This document shows positions 44,119 to 53,493 of a stretch of DNA of 64,000 nt, in pieces; within the stretch, counting starts at the first letter, position 1, and each line of letters begins with the position of its first letter. Made by a program: the position numbers and the translations under genes. Origin of the DNA: Shewanella fidelis ATCC BAA-318 (GTDB lineage: Bacteria; Pseudomonadota; Gammaproteobacteria; Enterobacterales; Shewanellaceae); contig NZ_JADX01000004.1 of the NCBI RefSeq assembly GCF_000518605.1, positions 1-64,000 of the forward strand, in the 5' to 3' direction. The notes below the pieces were generated by a model. That model was not told the origin of the DNA. It ran no database searches and was given only the letters and a program-made list of their open reading frames with translations.

Positions 44119-45075
44119 TTAATGGGAATTTTGTAGCAATAAAGTGTCTATTTTTAGCAATTGGTATACAGATTCGCTTACTGCGGCGATAAAGTTAATA
44201 TTTAACCGATCTAGGGTATCGGATGGTTGGTGATAGTCTTTATGTGCAGGCACCCCAAAATATAGCCAAGGTATGCCGACTTTATGCAGTGGATAATGGT
44301 CAGATGCCCTTAAGTAATCGATGCTTAAGGTTGAACCATCGAAGCTTTTAGGTTGTTGGGTGCGTATACATAATTGGTTCTTCTGAGTAAGTGTGTTGCG
44401 GATTGTTGTTGCAGATGAAAATCGTCTAAGTCCTTCAATATAAATTGCTTTAGTGCGATTAGGGCGGCCAATCATATCGAGATTGATTGCAAGTTCTAGT
44501 TGTTGAATTTGCGGAATAGTACTGGTTAGAGCAAGTTGCTCAGTTAAGGCGTAGGCGCCATACAATCCGGGTTCTTCCGCATCAGATGCAACAAAAAGCA
44601 GGTTAACCTTGGTTCCTTGCGCTGCAGCTTGGTTAGCTAATTGTAGTAAGCCAGCAATCCCTGAAGCATTGTCATCAGCACCGGGATAGTAACGCCTGCT
44701 ATTGCCGCCTAAATGATCGTAGTGTGCGATAACCAAGCGCCATTTATCGCTGGGCATCTGTGCAGGTATAACGCCTATGATATTGACGCCTATTTTATCT
44801 CTAAAGCTGCTTTGGTAACTAAATGGGTGTTGGTATTGGCCTTGCCATGGCTCAAGTCCAATTTGTTGGAAACGCTGTATTAGGAATTGTCTAGCTAGCG
44901 CCGCGCCTTGAGAACCGGTTTTACGGCCAGCCATTTTGGCACTCGTCAAGGTGTTGATATCAGTAGTTATGGTTGAGGTATTAGCCCAACTTAGTTGCGG
45001 TGTTTTGTTGCAACTTGGACTAGCATTACAACCAATAAGCGATAGGAAAAAAATTAACCACAGTAAACGCAACAT
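44119..45075 (-). CDS. M28-family peptidase, probable lipoprotein
   Basis: A 318-residue zinc aminopeptidase-like protein. The signal peptide ends in a lipobox (SLIGC), which suggests membrane anchoring in the periplasm. The co-catalytic metal ligands are seen in IAHYDHLGG, YPGADDNASG, SDAEEPGLYG with the catalytic Glu pair, INLDMIGR, and late HKDYHQPSDT. The length is typical. Specificity is unknown. It is a separate unit about 90 bases beyond the small membrane protein gene on the same strand. Confidence 0.88.
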   Translation of the reverse strand: MLRLLWLIFFLSLIGCNASPSCNKTPQLSWANTSTITTDINTLTSAKMAGRKTGSQGAALARQFLIQRFQQIGLEPWQGQYQHPFSYQSSFRDKIGVNIIGVIPAQMPSDKWRLVIAHYDHLGGNSRRYYPGADDNASGIAGLLQLANQAAAQGTKVNLLFVASDAEEPGLYGAYALTEQLALTSTIPQIQQLELAINLDMIGRPNRTKAIYIEGLRRFSSATTIRNTLTQKNQLCIRTQQPKSFDGSTLSIDYLRASDHYPLHKVGIPWLYFGVPAHKDYHQPSDTLDRLNINFIAAVSESVYQLLKIDTLLLQNSH

Positions 45076-45167
45076 CCATTTTTGCCTTTTAATAACTTGC
45101 TAAACCTAATGTTAGCAAGTTATTGGCTTAGTTCATATTTAGCTGAATTGCAGCGTATTTATTGAGG

Positions 45168-45446
45168 TTAAGGCTGGTCAACAGCCTTAACTTTATAAAC
45201 TTTAACCCTTGAAAATAAGCGCCGCTTTGCGCCAACCAGAATTAAGGATTGCGCCTTAAGATTGCCGGTCGCAACAGTAGACACTGTCCCATTTGATAGG
45301 GCTATGCTGCTGGAGTCTCTATCACTACTAATGACTCTCGCACTGTGAATTGTGCACTTACCAAATAGCGGATCGACCACAGCAGTAAGTATAAGGCCAA
45401 GTGAACACACCAGGCCCAAGCTTAGTATCAGATTACCCAAATGCAT
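45168..45446 (-). CDS. Small hypothetical membrane-anchored protein downstream of uvrA
   Basis: A 92-residue protein with a hydrophobic N-terminus (LILSLGLVCSLGLILTAVV) and a small beta-rich remainder (RVISSDRDSSSIALSNGTV). It starts 21 bases after the uvrA stop on the same strand and is probably co-transcribed, but nothing links it to DNA repair. I do not recognise a family. The ribosome site is weak, so the start is moderately uncertain. Confidence 0.6.
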   Translation of the reverse strand: MHLGNLILSLGLVCSLGLILTAVVDPLFGKCTIHSARVISSDRDSSSIALSNGTVSTVATGNLKAQSLILVGAKRRLFSRVKVYKVKAVDQP

Positions 45447-45467
45447 CTTTTACGTTATCAACCTTAA

Positions 45468-48308
45468 TTACTTGGCTAATAGTGGCTTTAAAAAGCGAGC
45501 AGTATGCGATTCGGTGTGCTCTGCAACTTCTTCCGGTGTGCCTGCAACCAAAATGGTGCCACCACCTGAGCCACCTTCAGGCCCAAGATCGACGATCCAG
45601 TCAGCAGTTTTTATCACATCTAAGTTGTGTTCAATCACAACTATGGTGTTGCCGTGAGATTTCAAACGATGCAATACATCTAGCAGTAGTTGAATGTCGG
45701 CAAAGTGTAAGCCGGTTGTCGGCTCATCAAGAATGTATAAGGTTTTTCCTGTATCACGCTTAGATAATTCTTTAGCCAATTTCACTCGTTGCGCTTCACC
45801 ACCTGAGAGCGTAGTGGCACTTTGTCCTAGACGAATATAGGATAAACCCACATCCATTAAGGTTTGCAACTTACGGGCAATGGCTGGAATAGCATCAAAG
45901 AATGGTCGCGCTTCTTCGACTGTCATCTGCAGCACTTCGTGAATGTTTTTGCCCTTAAAGCGTACATCTAGAGTTTCACGGTTATAGCGTTGTCCCTTAC
46001 AACTGTCACAAGGTACGTAGACATCGGGTAAGAAGTGCATTTCAACCTTAATTAAGCCATCACCTTGGCAAGCTTCACAACGGCCACCTTTGACGTTAAA
46101 CGAGAAACGTCCAGGTTGATAACCACGAGTACGAGACTCTTGGGTTGCAGCAAAAAGCTCTCGGATCGGGGTAAAAATACCAGTATAAGTCGCAGGGTTA
46201 GAGCGTGGGGTTCGGCCAATTGGGCTTTGGTCAATATCAACCACTTTATCGCAGTGATCCATACCCACAACTTTCTTGTAAGGCGCCGGCTCATCAACGG
46301 TTGCGCCGTTAAGCTGCATATGCGCAATTTTGTAAAAGGTATCGTTTATCAGTGTTGATTTGCCTGAACCTGAAACGCCAGTAATACAGGTAAATAAGCC
46401 AACAGGGATTTGCAGATCAACATCTTTTAAGTTGTTACCCGACGCGCCAAACAGTTCGATCAATTTAGTTGGATCATACTCGGTTCGCTCAGTTTTAATA
46501 TGAATTTGCTTTTCACCTGAGAGATATTGACCAGTGATAGATTCTTTGCAATTCAATAGGTCTTGTAATGTTCCTTCACCAATGACTTGGCCGCCATGCA
46601 CACCGGCACCAGGGCCGATATCAATCACATGATCTGCCATGCGAATCGCGTCTTCATCGTGTTCAACCACAATAACTGTGTTGCCTAAATCTCTTAGGTG
46701 AATAAGGGTTTGTAGCAAACGTTCGTTATCACGTTGATGAAGACCAATAGAAGGTTCATCAAGGACATACATGACGCCAACAAGACCTGCACCAATTTGG
46801 CTGGCAAGACGAATACGTTGAGCTTCACCGCCAGATAGGGTATCGGCAGAGCGCGACAGGCTTAAGTAATTTAAACCAACGTTAACCAAGAAACCTAAGC
46901 GGTCGCGTACTTCTTTAAGGATTTTCTCGGCGATTTGTGCACGTTGCCCAGTAAGCTCCAGTTGTTCAAAATAATCCATGGCTTCGCCAATAGACCATTG
47001 GGTCAACACTGGTAGGTTTAAGTCGTTAATAAATACATTACGTGCTTCTTCACGCAGGCGTGAACCACCGCAGCTTTGGCATGATTGGGTATTAATGAAC
47101 TTGGTTAGTTCTTCACGGACTGCGTTTGACTCTGTTTCACGGTAACGGCGATCCATGTTGTTTAAAATACCCTCGAATGGGTGATTTCTAACAACAACAT
47201 CGCCGCGATCATTAATGTACTTAAAGGCGATGCTTTGTTTGCCTGAGCCGTAAAGCACAATTTTACGAACTTCAGCGCTTAGTTGCTCAAATGGTTTTTC
47301 AATATCAAACTTGTAATGCTCTGCAAGCGAAGTGAGCATCTGGAAATAATAGAAGTTGCGTCTATCCCAACCACGAATTGCACCGCCGGCTAATGAAAGT
47401 TCGGTATTAGTGATAACGCGTTCAGGATCAAAAAACTGCTGTACACCTAAGCCATCGCAGGTTTGGCAAGCGCCGGCTGGGTTGTTAAATGAGAAAATAC
47501 GCGGTTCAAGTTCGGCCATTGAGTAGCCACAAATTGGACAGGCAAAATTGGCTGAAAAGACATGCTCTTCAGCTTTAGTTTTATCATCACCAGCGTCCAT
47601 ACTGGCAACGGTTGCAATTCCACCTGAAAGTTCAAGTGCTGTTTCAAATGATTCTGCAAGACGTTGTTTGATATCACCGCGTACCTTGAATCGGTCAACG
47701 ACCACCTCAATGGTGTGTTTAACATGCAAATCGAGTTCTGGTGGATCGGTTAAGTCGCAGACCTCACCGTCGATACGGGCACGAATATAACCTTGTGCAG
47801 ATAAACTCTCGAGGAGTTTTACGTGCTCGCCTTTGCGGTTGTTAACCACAGGAGCAAGCAGCATTTGTCGGCTATCTTCAGGCAGCTCAAGTACTTTATC
47901 TACCATCTGGCTAATGGTTTGTGCTGCGAGCGGCTTACCATGCGTTGGGCAGCGTGGTTCACCGACTCTAGCAAACAGCAAGCGCAAGTAATCGTAGATT
48001 TCGGTAATGGTGCCCACGGTTGAACGTGGGTTATGAGATGTTGATTTTTGCTCGATAGAAATAGCAGGGCTTAAGCCCTCGATATGGTCAACATCAGGCT
48101 TTTCCATCAAACTCAAAAACTGACGCGCATAAGCAGACAAAGATTCAACGTAGCGTCGTTGTCCTTCTGCATATAACGTATCAAACGCTAGAGAAGACTT
48201 ACCTGACCCCGATAATCCGGTAATAACAATTAGTTTGTCACGAGGAATAGTCAGATTGATGTTCTTAAGATTGTGGGTACGAGCACCACGTACTTCAATG
48301 TTTTCCAT
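45468..48308 (-). CDS. uvrA: Excinuclease ABC subunit A
   Basis: UvrA recognises DNA damage and loads UvrB in nucleotide excision repair. The 946-residue length is typical. It has two ABC ATPase units: Walker [21 protein letters not shown] and [15 protein letters not shown], signatures [12 protein letters not shown] and [12 protein letters not shown], and two zinc-binding Cys clusters ([13 protein letters not shown] and CEACQGDG with CDSCKGQ). It is divergent from the MFS transporter gene. I could not find a LexA box of the CTGT-N8-ACAG type in the 260-base upstream region. Confidence 0.98.
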   Translation of the reverse strand: MENIEVRGARTHNLKNINLTIPRDKLIVITGLSGSGKSSLAFDTLYAEGQRRYVESLSAYARQFLSLMEKPDVDHIEGLSPAISIEQKSTSHNPRSTVGTITEIYDYLRLLFARVGEPRCPTHGKPLAAQTISQMVDKVLELPEDSRQMLLAPVVNNRKGEHVKLLESLSAQGYIRARIDGEVCDLTDPPELDLHVKHTIEVVVDRFKVRGDIKQRLAESFETALELSGGIATVASMDAGDDKTKAEEHVFSANFACPICGYSMAELEPRIFSFNNPAGACQTCDGLGVQQFFDPERVITNTELSLAGGAIRGWDRRNFYYFQMLTSLAEHYKFDIEKPFEQLSAEVRKIVLYGSGKQSIAFKYINDRGDVVVRNHPFEGILNNMDRRYRETESNAVREELTKFINTQSCQSCGGSRLREEARNVFINDLNLPVLTQWSIGEAMDYFEQLELTGQRAQIAEKILKEVRDRLGFLVNVGLNYLSLSRSADTLSGGEAQRIRLASQIGAGLVGVMYVLDEPSIGLHQRDNERLLQTLIHLRDLGNTVIVVEHDEDAIRMADHVIDIGPGAGVHGGQVIGEGTLQDLLNCKESITGQYLSGEKQIHIKTERTEYDPTKLIELFGASGNNLKDVDLQIPVGLFTCITGVSGSGKSTLINDTFYKIAHMQLNGATVDEPAPYKKVVGMDHCDKVVDIDQSPIGRTPRSNPATYTGIFTPIRELFAATQESRTRGYQPGRFSFNVKGGRCEACQGDGLIKVEMHFLPDVYVPCDSCKGQRYNRETLDVRFKGKNIHEVLQMTVEEARPFFDAIPAIARKLQTLMDVGLSYIRLGQSATTLSGGEAQRVKLAKELSKRDTGKTLYILDEPTTGLHFADIQLLLDVLHRLKSHGNTIVVIEHNLDVIKTADWIVDLGPEGGSGGGTILVAGTPEEVAEHTESHTARFLKPLLAK

Positions 48309-48571
48309 CTAGCGTTCAGATCTCAAAGCCGAAAAAAGGGGTTAAGTATCTCACAAATTTACCTCAGGAAATAGACAGAACAGACTATCAATTGTAGGTG
48401 AAAAAAACTTGTCTACACGGAAAGGGGCTAACCAGCTTGAACGAGTGGTTTTATGCAATATCAAGTTAAAACATGACTCAAGTATGCATCTTTGGTTTTT
48501 ACTTTTGGGCTATGAAAAACTTCGTGGTAAACTCCGCGACCTAATAAAAGTTGACAGATCAAGGCGGGGGC

Positions 48572-49939
48572 ATGGCCAATAACGGACTTTCTAAGACTGA
48601 GAAAAAAGTCGCGTTTTCTTTAGCCAGTGTATTTGGGTTGCGCATGATGGGCTTGTTTATGATCATGCCTGTTTTTGCTCTTTACGGGCAACACCTTGAA
48701 GGGTTTTCACCTTTATGGGTGGGGGTTGCAATTGGCGCATATGGTTTAACACAAGCAATTCTGCAAATCCCAATGGGGATCTTATCTGACAAATTCGGTC
48801 GTAAGCCGATCATCTTGGCTGGACTATTAATCTTTGCTATCGGTAGTTTAGTTGCCGCCAATGCTGAGTCTATTTATGGCGTCGTTGCCGGTAGAGCTTT
48901 GCAAGGTATGGGGGCAATTGCTGCAGCGGTTTTAGCCTTGGCTGCCGACCTTACCCGAGATGAGCAGCGTACCAAAGTGATGGCGATCATTGGTATGTGT
49001 ATCGGTTTTTCGTTTGCATTGTCATTGCTTGTTGGTCCGATTGTGGCTCAACATCTTGGGCTATCTGGGTTGTTCTTTATGACAGCAGGACTTGCCTTGC
49101 TGGGTATGTTGATCGTGCAAGTGCTTGTGCCAAATCCTATTTCGCAAGCGCCTAAGGGCGACACAGTTGCTGCGCCTGAAAAACTTAAGCGCATGTTGTT
49201 TGATCCACAACTATTTAGATTAGATGCTGGTATTTTTATTCTGCATCTGGTGTTAACTGCGGTATTTGTTGCTCTGCCTTTAGACTTGGTCGACGCGGGG
49301 CTAGTTAAAGAAAAACACTGGATGCTTTACTTCCCTGCGTTTATTGGGGCATTTTTACTTATGGTGCCGCTGATTATAATTGGCGTTAAACGTAACAATA
49401 CTAAAGGTATGTTCCAAGTTGCGCTGTTGATTATGATGGCAGCTCTTGGCTCAATGGCCATGTTTGCTGATAACTTAGTGATGCTAAGTATTGCTGTAGT
49501 GCTGTTTTTTACTGGCTTTAATTATCTTGAAGCATCATTGCCGAGTTTAATTGCTAAGTTTTGCCCTGTGGGTGATAAAGGCTCAGCAATGGGAGTGTAT
49601 TCAACCAGCCAATTTTTAGGTGCGTTTTGCGGTGGTTTATTGGGTGGTGGTGCTTATCAATTATTAGGTGCATCAGGGGTGTTTGCCGCAGCCTTAGGCT
49701 TGATGGTTATTTGGTTTTTATTAACCTTTGGTATGAAAAATCCAGTGCTTTTGAAGAGTTACACTTTAGAGGCTAACGTTAGCGATAAACAGAGTGCAGT
49801 GACCATGGCGACTGAATTATCGGCACTAACAGGGGTTGCTGAGGCAATAGTTGTACTCGAAGATAAAGTGGCTTATTTAAAAGTAGATGACCATTTCGAT
49901 TTGAGAGAAGCCAGAGCTGTGTTACGCTCTGTCGATTAG
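48572..49939 (+). CDS. MFS transporter, YajR-like
   Basis: A 455-residue major facilitator with twelve TM segments. Motif A is visible as GILSDKFGRKPII between TM2 and TM3. The last 70 residues form a small ferredoxin-like domain (GVAEAIVVLEDKVAYLKVDD), the YAM domain of YajR-type transporters. The substrate is not known. The ATG at 48572 has AAGG seven bases before it; an upstream TTG adds seven residues without support. It lies between uvrA (divergent) and ssb (33 bases downstream, same direction). Confidence 0.9.
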   Translation: MANNGLSKTEKKVAFSLASVFGLRMMGLFMIMPVFALYGQHLEGFSPLWVGVAIGAYGLTQAILQIPMGILSDKFGRKPIILAGLLIFAIGSLVAANAESIYGVVAGRALQGMGAIAAAVLALAADLTRDEQRTKVMAIIGMCIGFSFALSLLVGPIVAQHLGLSGLFFMTAGLALLGMLIVQVLVPNPISQAPKGDTVAAPEKLKRMLFDPQLFRLDAGIFILHLVLTAVFVALPLDLVDAGLVKEKHWMLYFPAFIGAFLLMVPLIIIGVKRNNTKGMFQVALLIMMAALGSMAMFADNLVMLSIAVVLFFTGFNYLEASLPSLIAKFCPVGDKGSAMGVYSTSQFLGAFCGGLLGGGAYQLLGASGVFAAALGLMVIWFLLTFGMKNPVLLKSYTLEANVSDKQSAVTMATELSALTGVAEAIVVLEDKVAYLKVDDHFDLREARAVLRSVD

Positions 49940-49972
49940 GTAAAAATTTAATATACGTTCCAGGAGATTTCA

Positions 49973-50632
49973 ATGGCTAGTCGTGGTGTCAATAAAGTAA
50001 TTTTGGTGGGTAATTTAGGGCAAGATCCTGAAGTACGTTACATGCCAAATGGCAATGCCGTAGCCAACATTACAGTGGCGACAAGTGAGTCTTGGAAAGA
50101 CCAACAAGGTCAACAACAAGAGCGTACTGAATGGCACCGTGTTGTGATGTTCGGCAAACTAGCAGAAATCACTGGTGAGTATTTACGTAAAGGCTCTCAA
50201 GTTTACCTTGAAGGCAAGCTACAGACTCGTAAGTGGAAAGACCAAAGCGGTCAAGATCGCTACACTACAGAAGTAGTTGTCGATCAAGGTGGTAGCATGC
50301 AGATGCTAGGTAGCCGTAACCAAAACTCTGGTGCTCCTCAAGGCGGCAACCAAAACTATGGTGGCCAACAGCAGCAAGGTGGCTACGGTTCACAGCAACA
50401 GCAGCAACCACAACAAAATAGCTACCAGCCGAAGCCACAAGCTCCTGCTCAGCAAGGTGGTTACCAACAGCAACCACAACAGCAGCAAGCGCCTCAACAA
50501 GGCGGTTATGCACCTAAGCCGCAATCTGCACCAGCTCCGCAACAGGCGCCACAACAGCGTCCAGCTCCACAGCCGCAGCAGAACTTCACTCCAGATTTGG
50601 ATGACGGTTGGGACGACGATATCCCGTTCTAG
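49973..50632 (+). CDS. ssb: Single-stranded DNA-binding protein
   Basis: SSB coats single-stranded DNA in replication, repair and recombination. The 219-residue protein has the OB-fold ([53 protein letters not shown]), a long Gln/Gly/Pro-rich linker and the conserved acidic tail [10 protein letters not shown] that recruits partner proteins. The linker is longer than in Escherichia coli (178 residues total), as is common in Shewanella. CAGGAG precedes the ATG. Confidence 0.97.
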   Translation: MASRGVNKVILVGNLGQDPEVRYMPNGNAVANITVATSESWKDQQGQQQERTEWHRVVMFGKLAEITGEYLRKGSQVYLEGKLQTRKWKDQSGQDRYTTEVVVDQGGSMQMLGSRNQNSGAPQGGNQNYGGQQQQGGYGSQQQQQPQQNSYQPKPQAPAQQGGYQQQPQQQQAPQQGGYAPKPQSAPAPQQAPQQRPAPQPQQNFTPDLDDGWDDDIPF

Positions 50633-50677
50633 CCTGGAACTTTGTGAAAGTGTAAATTTAGGATAGATAAATAGAGT

Positions 50678-50707
50678 AAACCCAGTGTAAAAGCTGGGTT
50701 TTCTTTT
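50678..50707 (+). terminator. Rho-independent terminator of ssb
   Basis: The stem AAACCCAG and CTGGGTTT with an eight-base loop, followed by TCTTTTTT, lies 45 bases after the ssb stop. Confidence 0.85.
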
Positions 50708-50782
50708 TTACACTTTAATTTTGACAAGTAGGTCTTTAGTTTTAGACTTATAGATAATAAATGTGTAAAAAAAGGAGGTGTT

Positions 50783-50810
50783 TGGTAAGCTCCTAATATC
50801 TTAGACACTT
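50783..50810 (+). repeat. Left terminal inverted repeat of the IS3-family element
   Basis: TGGTAAGCTCCTAATATC followed by TTAGACACTT pairs with the right end at 51971-51998, allowing several mismatches in the middle. Confidence 0.75.
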
Positions 50811-51695
50811 AACTGTTTCTCAAAGTATTGCTTTTCGAACTGCATTGGAGACAGTCCATTATTACTACCATGACGACGCACAGGGTTATAGAAATATTCG
50901 ATATAGTTAAATATTTCCGAGCGAGCATCGCCTCTGTTTTTATGAACTTTTCTCTTAACTCTATCTTTCTTCAGCAATAAGAAAAAGCTTTCGGCGACAG
51001 CATTATCGTGACAGTTTCCTCGTCGACTCATACAGGCTTTTAAATTGTGCTCTTTTAAAAACTCCGCCAATCAGAACAGGTATATTGCACTCCTTGGTCG
51101 GAATGTATCAAAACCTTACTTTTCGGTGAACGTCGCCAAATGGCCATTAATAGCGCATCAATTACTAAGTCAGCTTTAGGTGTGTTTTTCATCGTCCAGC
51201 CCACGCTCTGACGAGAGAAGAGGTCAATAACAACTGTTAAATATAGCCAGCCCTCATGAGTGCGGATATAGGTAAAGTCGGTCACCCAAACCTTGTTGGG
51301 TTCTGCGACATCAAAGCCACGATTTAACGTATTTGGTGCAGTATGGCTAACATTCCCACCTCCAAAGCTTGGATTGCGCTTGTAGCCACGTATAGCCTTT
51401 ACCTTGGCTTCCTTCATTATCCGATAAACACGATTCTTCCCGACACTTTCACCATCGTCTTTCAAGTCTAAAGTCAGGTTTCGATAACCGTAGACACAAC
51501 CGCTTCTAGCCAAAATTGCTTAATTTTGCCCAGACAACATGTATCTTCAATGGTTCGATTACTGCTGGACTGCTTTAGCCAAGCATAAAAACCACTGCGA
51601 TGAACATTAAGCACTCGGCACAGTACGGCTATGGGATATTGGTCGAGTCGAGACTTTATGAACGTGTACTTTTCTTTGACTCGCTTGCAAAGCAC
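50801..51695 (-). pseudogene. IS3-family transposase OrfB, broken by two frameshifts
   Basis: The integrase-like OrfB would begin by -1 frameshifting from OrfA near the AAAGAAAAG run (about 51670). The DDE residues are still seen in VWVTDFTYIR, IHSDQGVQYTC and CHDNAVAESFF. Two single-base losses break the frame. Near 51504, GAAGCGG stands where GAAAGCGG would join WLE to SGCVYGYRN. Near 51067, TGGCGG stands where TGGGCGG would join SDW to AEFLKEHN. Both involve short runs of the same base, so decay or sequencing error are both possible. Confidence 0.88.
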
Positions 51696-51934
51696 ACGGC
51701 GGCATCCTTTAGTATAACTCGCCGAAGCTCTGCTTTTAGTTTACGAATTTCGTCTTGCTGATTATCGATAGTTATGTGTTGCTTCTCTGGTTTATCGAAC
51801 TTGTTAATCCAGTTGTGCAAGCTTTTGGTTGTTATACCGAATCTTTCTGCCACATAAGCGATTTTATAACCACGCTCAGTGACTTGTTTGACAGCTTCAA
51901 TTTTAAACTCATCGGGAAAACGTTTTCCGCGCAT
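51656..51934 (-). CDS. IS3-family transposase OrfA
   Basis: A protein of about 92 residues with the IS3 OrfA helix-turn-helix (RFPDEFKIEAVKQVTERGYK, GITTKSLHNWINKF) and a leucine-zipper region (QQDEIRKLKAELRRV). Between ELRRV and ILKDAAV about four or five residues usual in the family (TEERD) are missing, which points to a small in-frame deletion. The ATG at 51934 (MRGKRFP) is preferred. Confidence 0.85.
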   Translation of the reverse strand: MRGKRFPDEFKIEAVKQVTERGYKIAYVAERFGITTKSLHNWINKFDKPEKQHITIDNQQDEIRKLKAELRRVILKDAAVCFASESKKSTRS

Positions 51935-51970
51935 GTAACACCTCATACTTTGGGTCATTACAACTCTATG

Positions 51971-51998
51971 AAGTGTCTACTGTTCTAGGGGCTTACCA
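51971..51998 (-). repeat. Right terminal inverted repeat of the IS3-family element
   Basis: AAGTGTCTACTGTTCTAGGG then GCTTACCA is the inverted counterpart of 50783-50810. Confidence 0.75.
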
Positions 51999-52221
51999 AG
52001 TTACGAATATTGAAATAATTTTAGACAACTATGATATAAGCGTTCTTTCTTCATTAAGAGGCTTCTAAAAGTTACACGTGGTCAATTATTGCTCTATTTG
52101 TTTTTCGTTTTTGAATGGGGAGTTACAAAGTAGGTTTTAGGCAAATGACTAAAAGGCGCAACCATGCTAGACTGCATCCTTTATTAGATTATCATTTTGT
52201 ATACAGTGTTGGGGGTGTGGG

Positions 52222-53493
52222 GTGAGTTTGAGCGGAAAAGGCTCGGAGCTTTCAAAAAGTGATCCTATATATTCGACTAAGTTGCCGCTGCCTATGCAAT
52301 ATATGGGCGGCAAGGGGCGGATTGTAGGAAATATTTTGAATGGGGTAGAGGCTCAATTTAAGGATTTATCCCATTTCGTAGATCTTTTTTCTGGCTCTGG
52401 GGTTGTTGCATTCCATGCTCAAATGCGTGGCTATAAGGTTAGTGCTAACGATATTCAGCCTTATTCATCTGCTGTTTTGTCCTCGTTACTTACTCATTCA
52501 AGAACGGATATTGAAAGTCTAGTTCATTCATTGCAAGCCATATCAGATGATAAGTTGTTTCACAAAAGCAGAAGCATATACTTAGCTGATTACTTCAAAG
52601 AGAAGTCGTTTATTACGGCATTAAATGATAATAGGTTTATATGGGAAGATTATAGAGATTTTTGTGAATCTACAGAGCTATGTAATGGTACATTAGAGAG
52701 CGTTAGTGATTTAAAGTCTAATGAAGATTGGACGCTGTTTTTGGCATATTACCGTAATACGTACTTTGGTGTTAGACAGTGTGCTGAGATTGATTATTTA
52801 AGAGAATTGAGTGAAAGTTTGAGTGAGGATCTCAAGGCTCATTTAATCGCTAGTGTGGTTTCTGCTTTGACCTATTGTGTTTCAAGTACAACTCATTTAG
52901 CGCAATTTCTTAAACCATCTACAGATAAGAACTCTAAAAGTTTATTAGTGCGTAGAAATCTAAAAATTATTGATTTTGTTATAGAAAGATTAAATTTACT
53001 GACTTTAGTTGACTTGTCAGACTCAAATACTGTTTTTAATCTAGATTTTAAAGATGCGCTTAGAGAATTAGCATTAGATTCATCTTCAATAGTTTATGCT
53101 GATCCTCCTTACTTTAAGGAACATTATTCTAGGTACTACCATGTTTTGGATACTTTCGTACTTTACGATTATCCATTGCTTACTTTTAACCCTCGATTAG
53201 GTGAAACAACGAAGGGACGTTATCGAGATGATAGAATTGTTTCTGATTTTGGGAAAAAGAGCTTGGTTAGAGGTGCTTTTGATGAGCTTTGTAATTCTTG
53301 TCTCATTTATGGTAACAAATTAGCAATTAGTTACGCTTGCTCGTCACTAGTAGAAAAAGAGTTTTTCTATAAGTTAGCCGAAGAAAAAAAATTAAAACTA
53401 GAAGTGTTGGAGTTTAACTTGATGCATACAGGTCAAGGTCAAGCAAGGCACAAAGAAGTAACAGAATATTTATTTTTATTTTCAAATGAATAG
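52222..53493 (+). CDS. Dam-like (D12 class) DNA adenine methylase
   Basis: A 423-residue N6-adenine methyltransferase of the D12 class. The N-terminal motif MQYMGGKGRI and HFVDLFSGSGVVAF bind S-adenosylmethionine, and the catalytic DPPY lies at residues 294-297 (VYADPPYFKEHYSRYYH). The order FxGxG, then a long target-recognition segment, then DPPY is the alpha-class order of Dam. It is longer than Dam (about 280), mainly through the recognition segment. The start is GTG. It is the first gene of a three-gene operon, overlapping the next gene by eight bases. Base composition is clearly more AT-rich than the surrounding genes, suggesting transfer. Confidence 0.9.
   Translation: MSLSGKGSELSKSDPIYSTKLPLPMQYMGGKGRIVGNILNGVEAQFKDLSHFVDLFSGSGVVAFHAQMRGYKVSANDIQPYSSAVLSSLLTHSRTDIESLVHSLQAISDDKLFHKSRSIYLADYFKEKSFITALNDNRFIWEDYRDFCESTELCNGTLESVSDLKSNEDWTLFLAYYRNTYFGVRQCAEIDYLRELSESLSEDLKAHLIASVVSALTYCVSSTTHLAQFLKPSTDKNSKSLLVRRNLKIIDFVIERLNLLTLVDLSDSNTVFNLDFKDALRELALDSSSIVYADPPYFKEHYSRYYHVLDTFVLYDYPLLTFNPRLGETTKGRYRDDRIVSDFGKKSLVRGAFDELCNSCLIYGNKLAISYACSSLVEKEFFYKLAEEKKLKLEVLEFNLMHTGQGQARHKEVTEYLFLFSNE

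Larger units (their letters stand above)
50783..51998 (-). mobile_element. Decayed IS3-family insertion sequence
   Basis: An element of about 1.2 kb with imperfect terminal inverted repeats (TGGTAAGCTCCTA... with ...TAGACACTT at the left; GCTTACCA, reading AAGTGTCTA inward, at the right). It encodes an IS3-type OrfA and OrfB on the minus strand. No convincing target-site duplication flanks it. OrfB is split by two single-base losses, so the copy is probably inactive. It sits between the ssb terminator and the DNA methylase operon and marks the left edge of an accessory island. Confidence 0.88.

Noticed and set aside
48309-48571. LexA (SOS) operator upstream of uvrA
   Set aside because: uvrA and ssb are often SOS-controlled, but no CTGT-N8-ACAG match was found in this stretch or just ahead of ssb; several ACAG words occur without a partner.
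52000-52221. Possible small gene or RNA between the IS3 element and the first methylase
   Set aside because: No reading frame with a ribosome site and no clear structured element was seen; it is probably only the promoter region of the operon.
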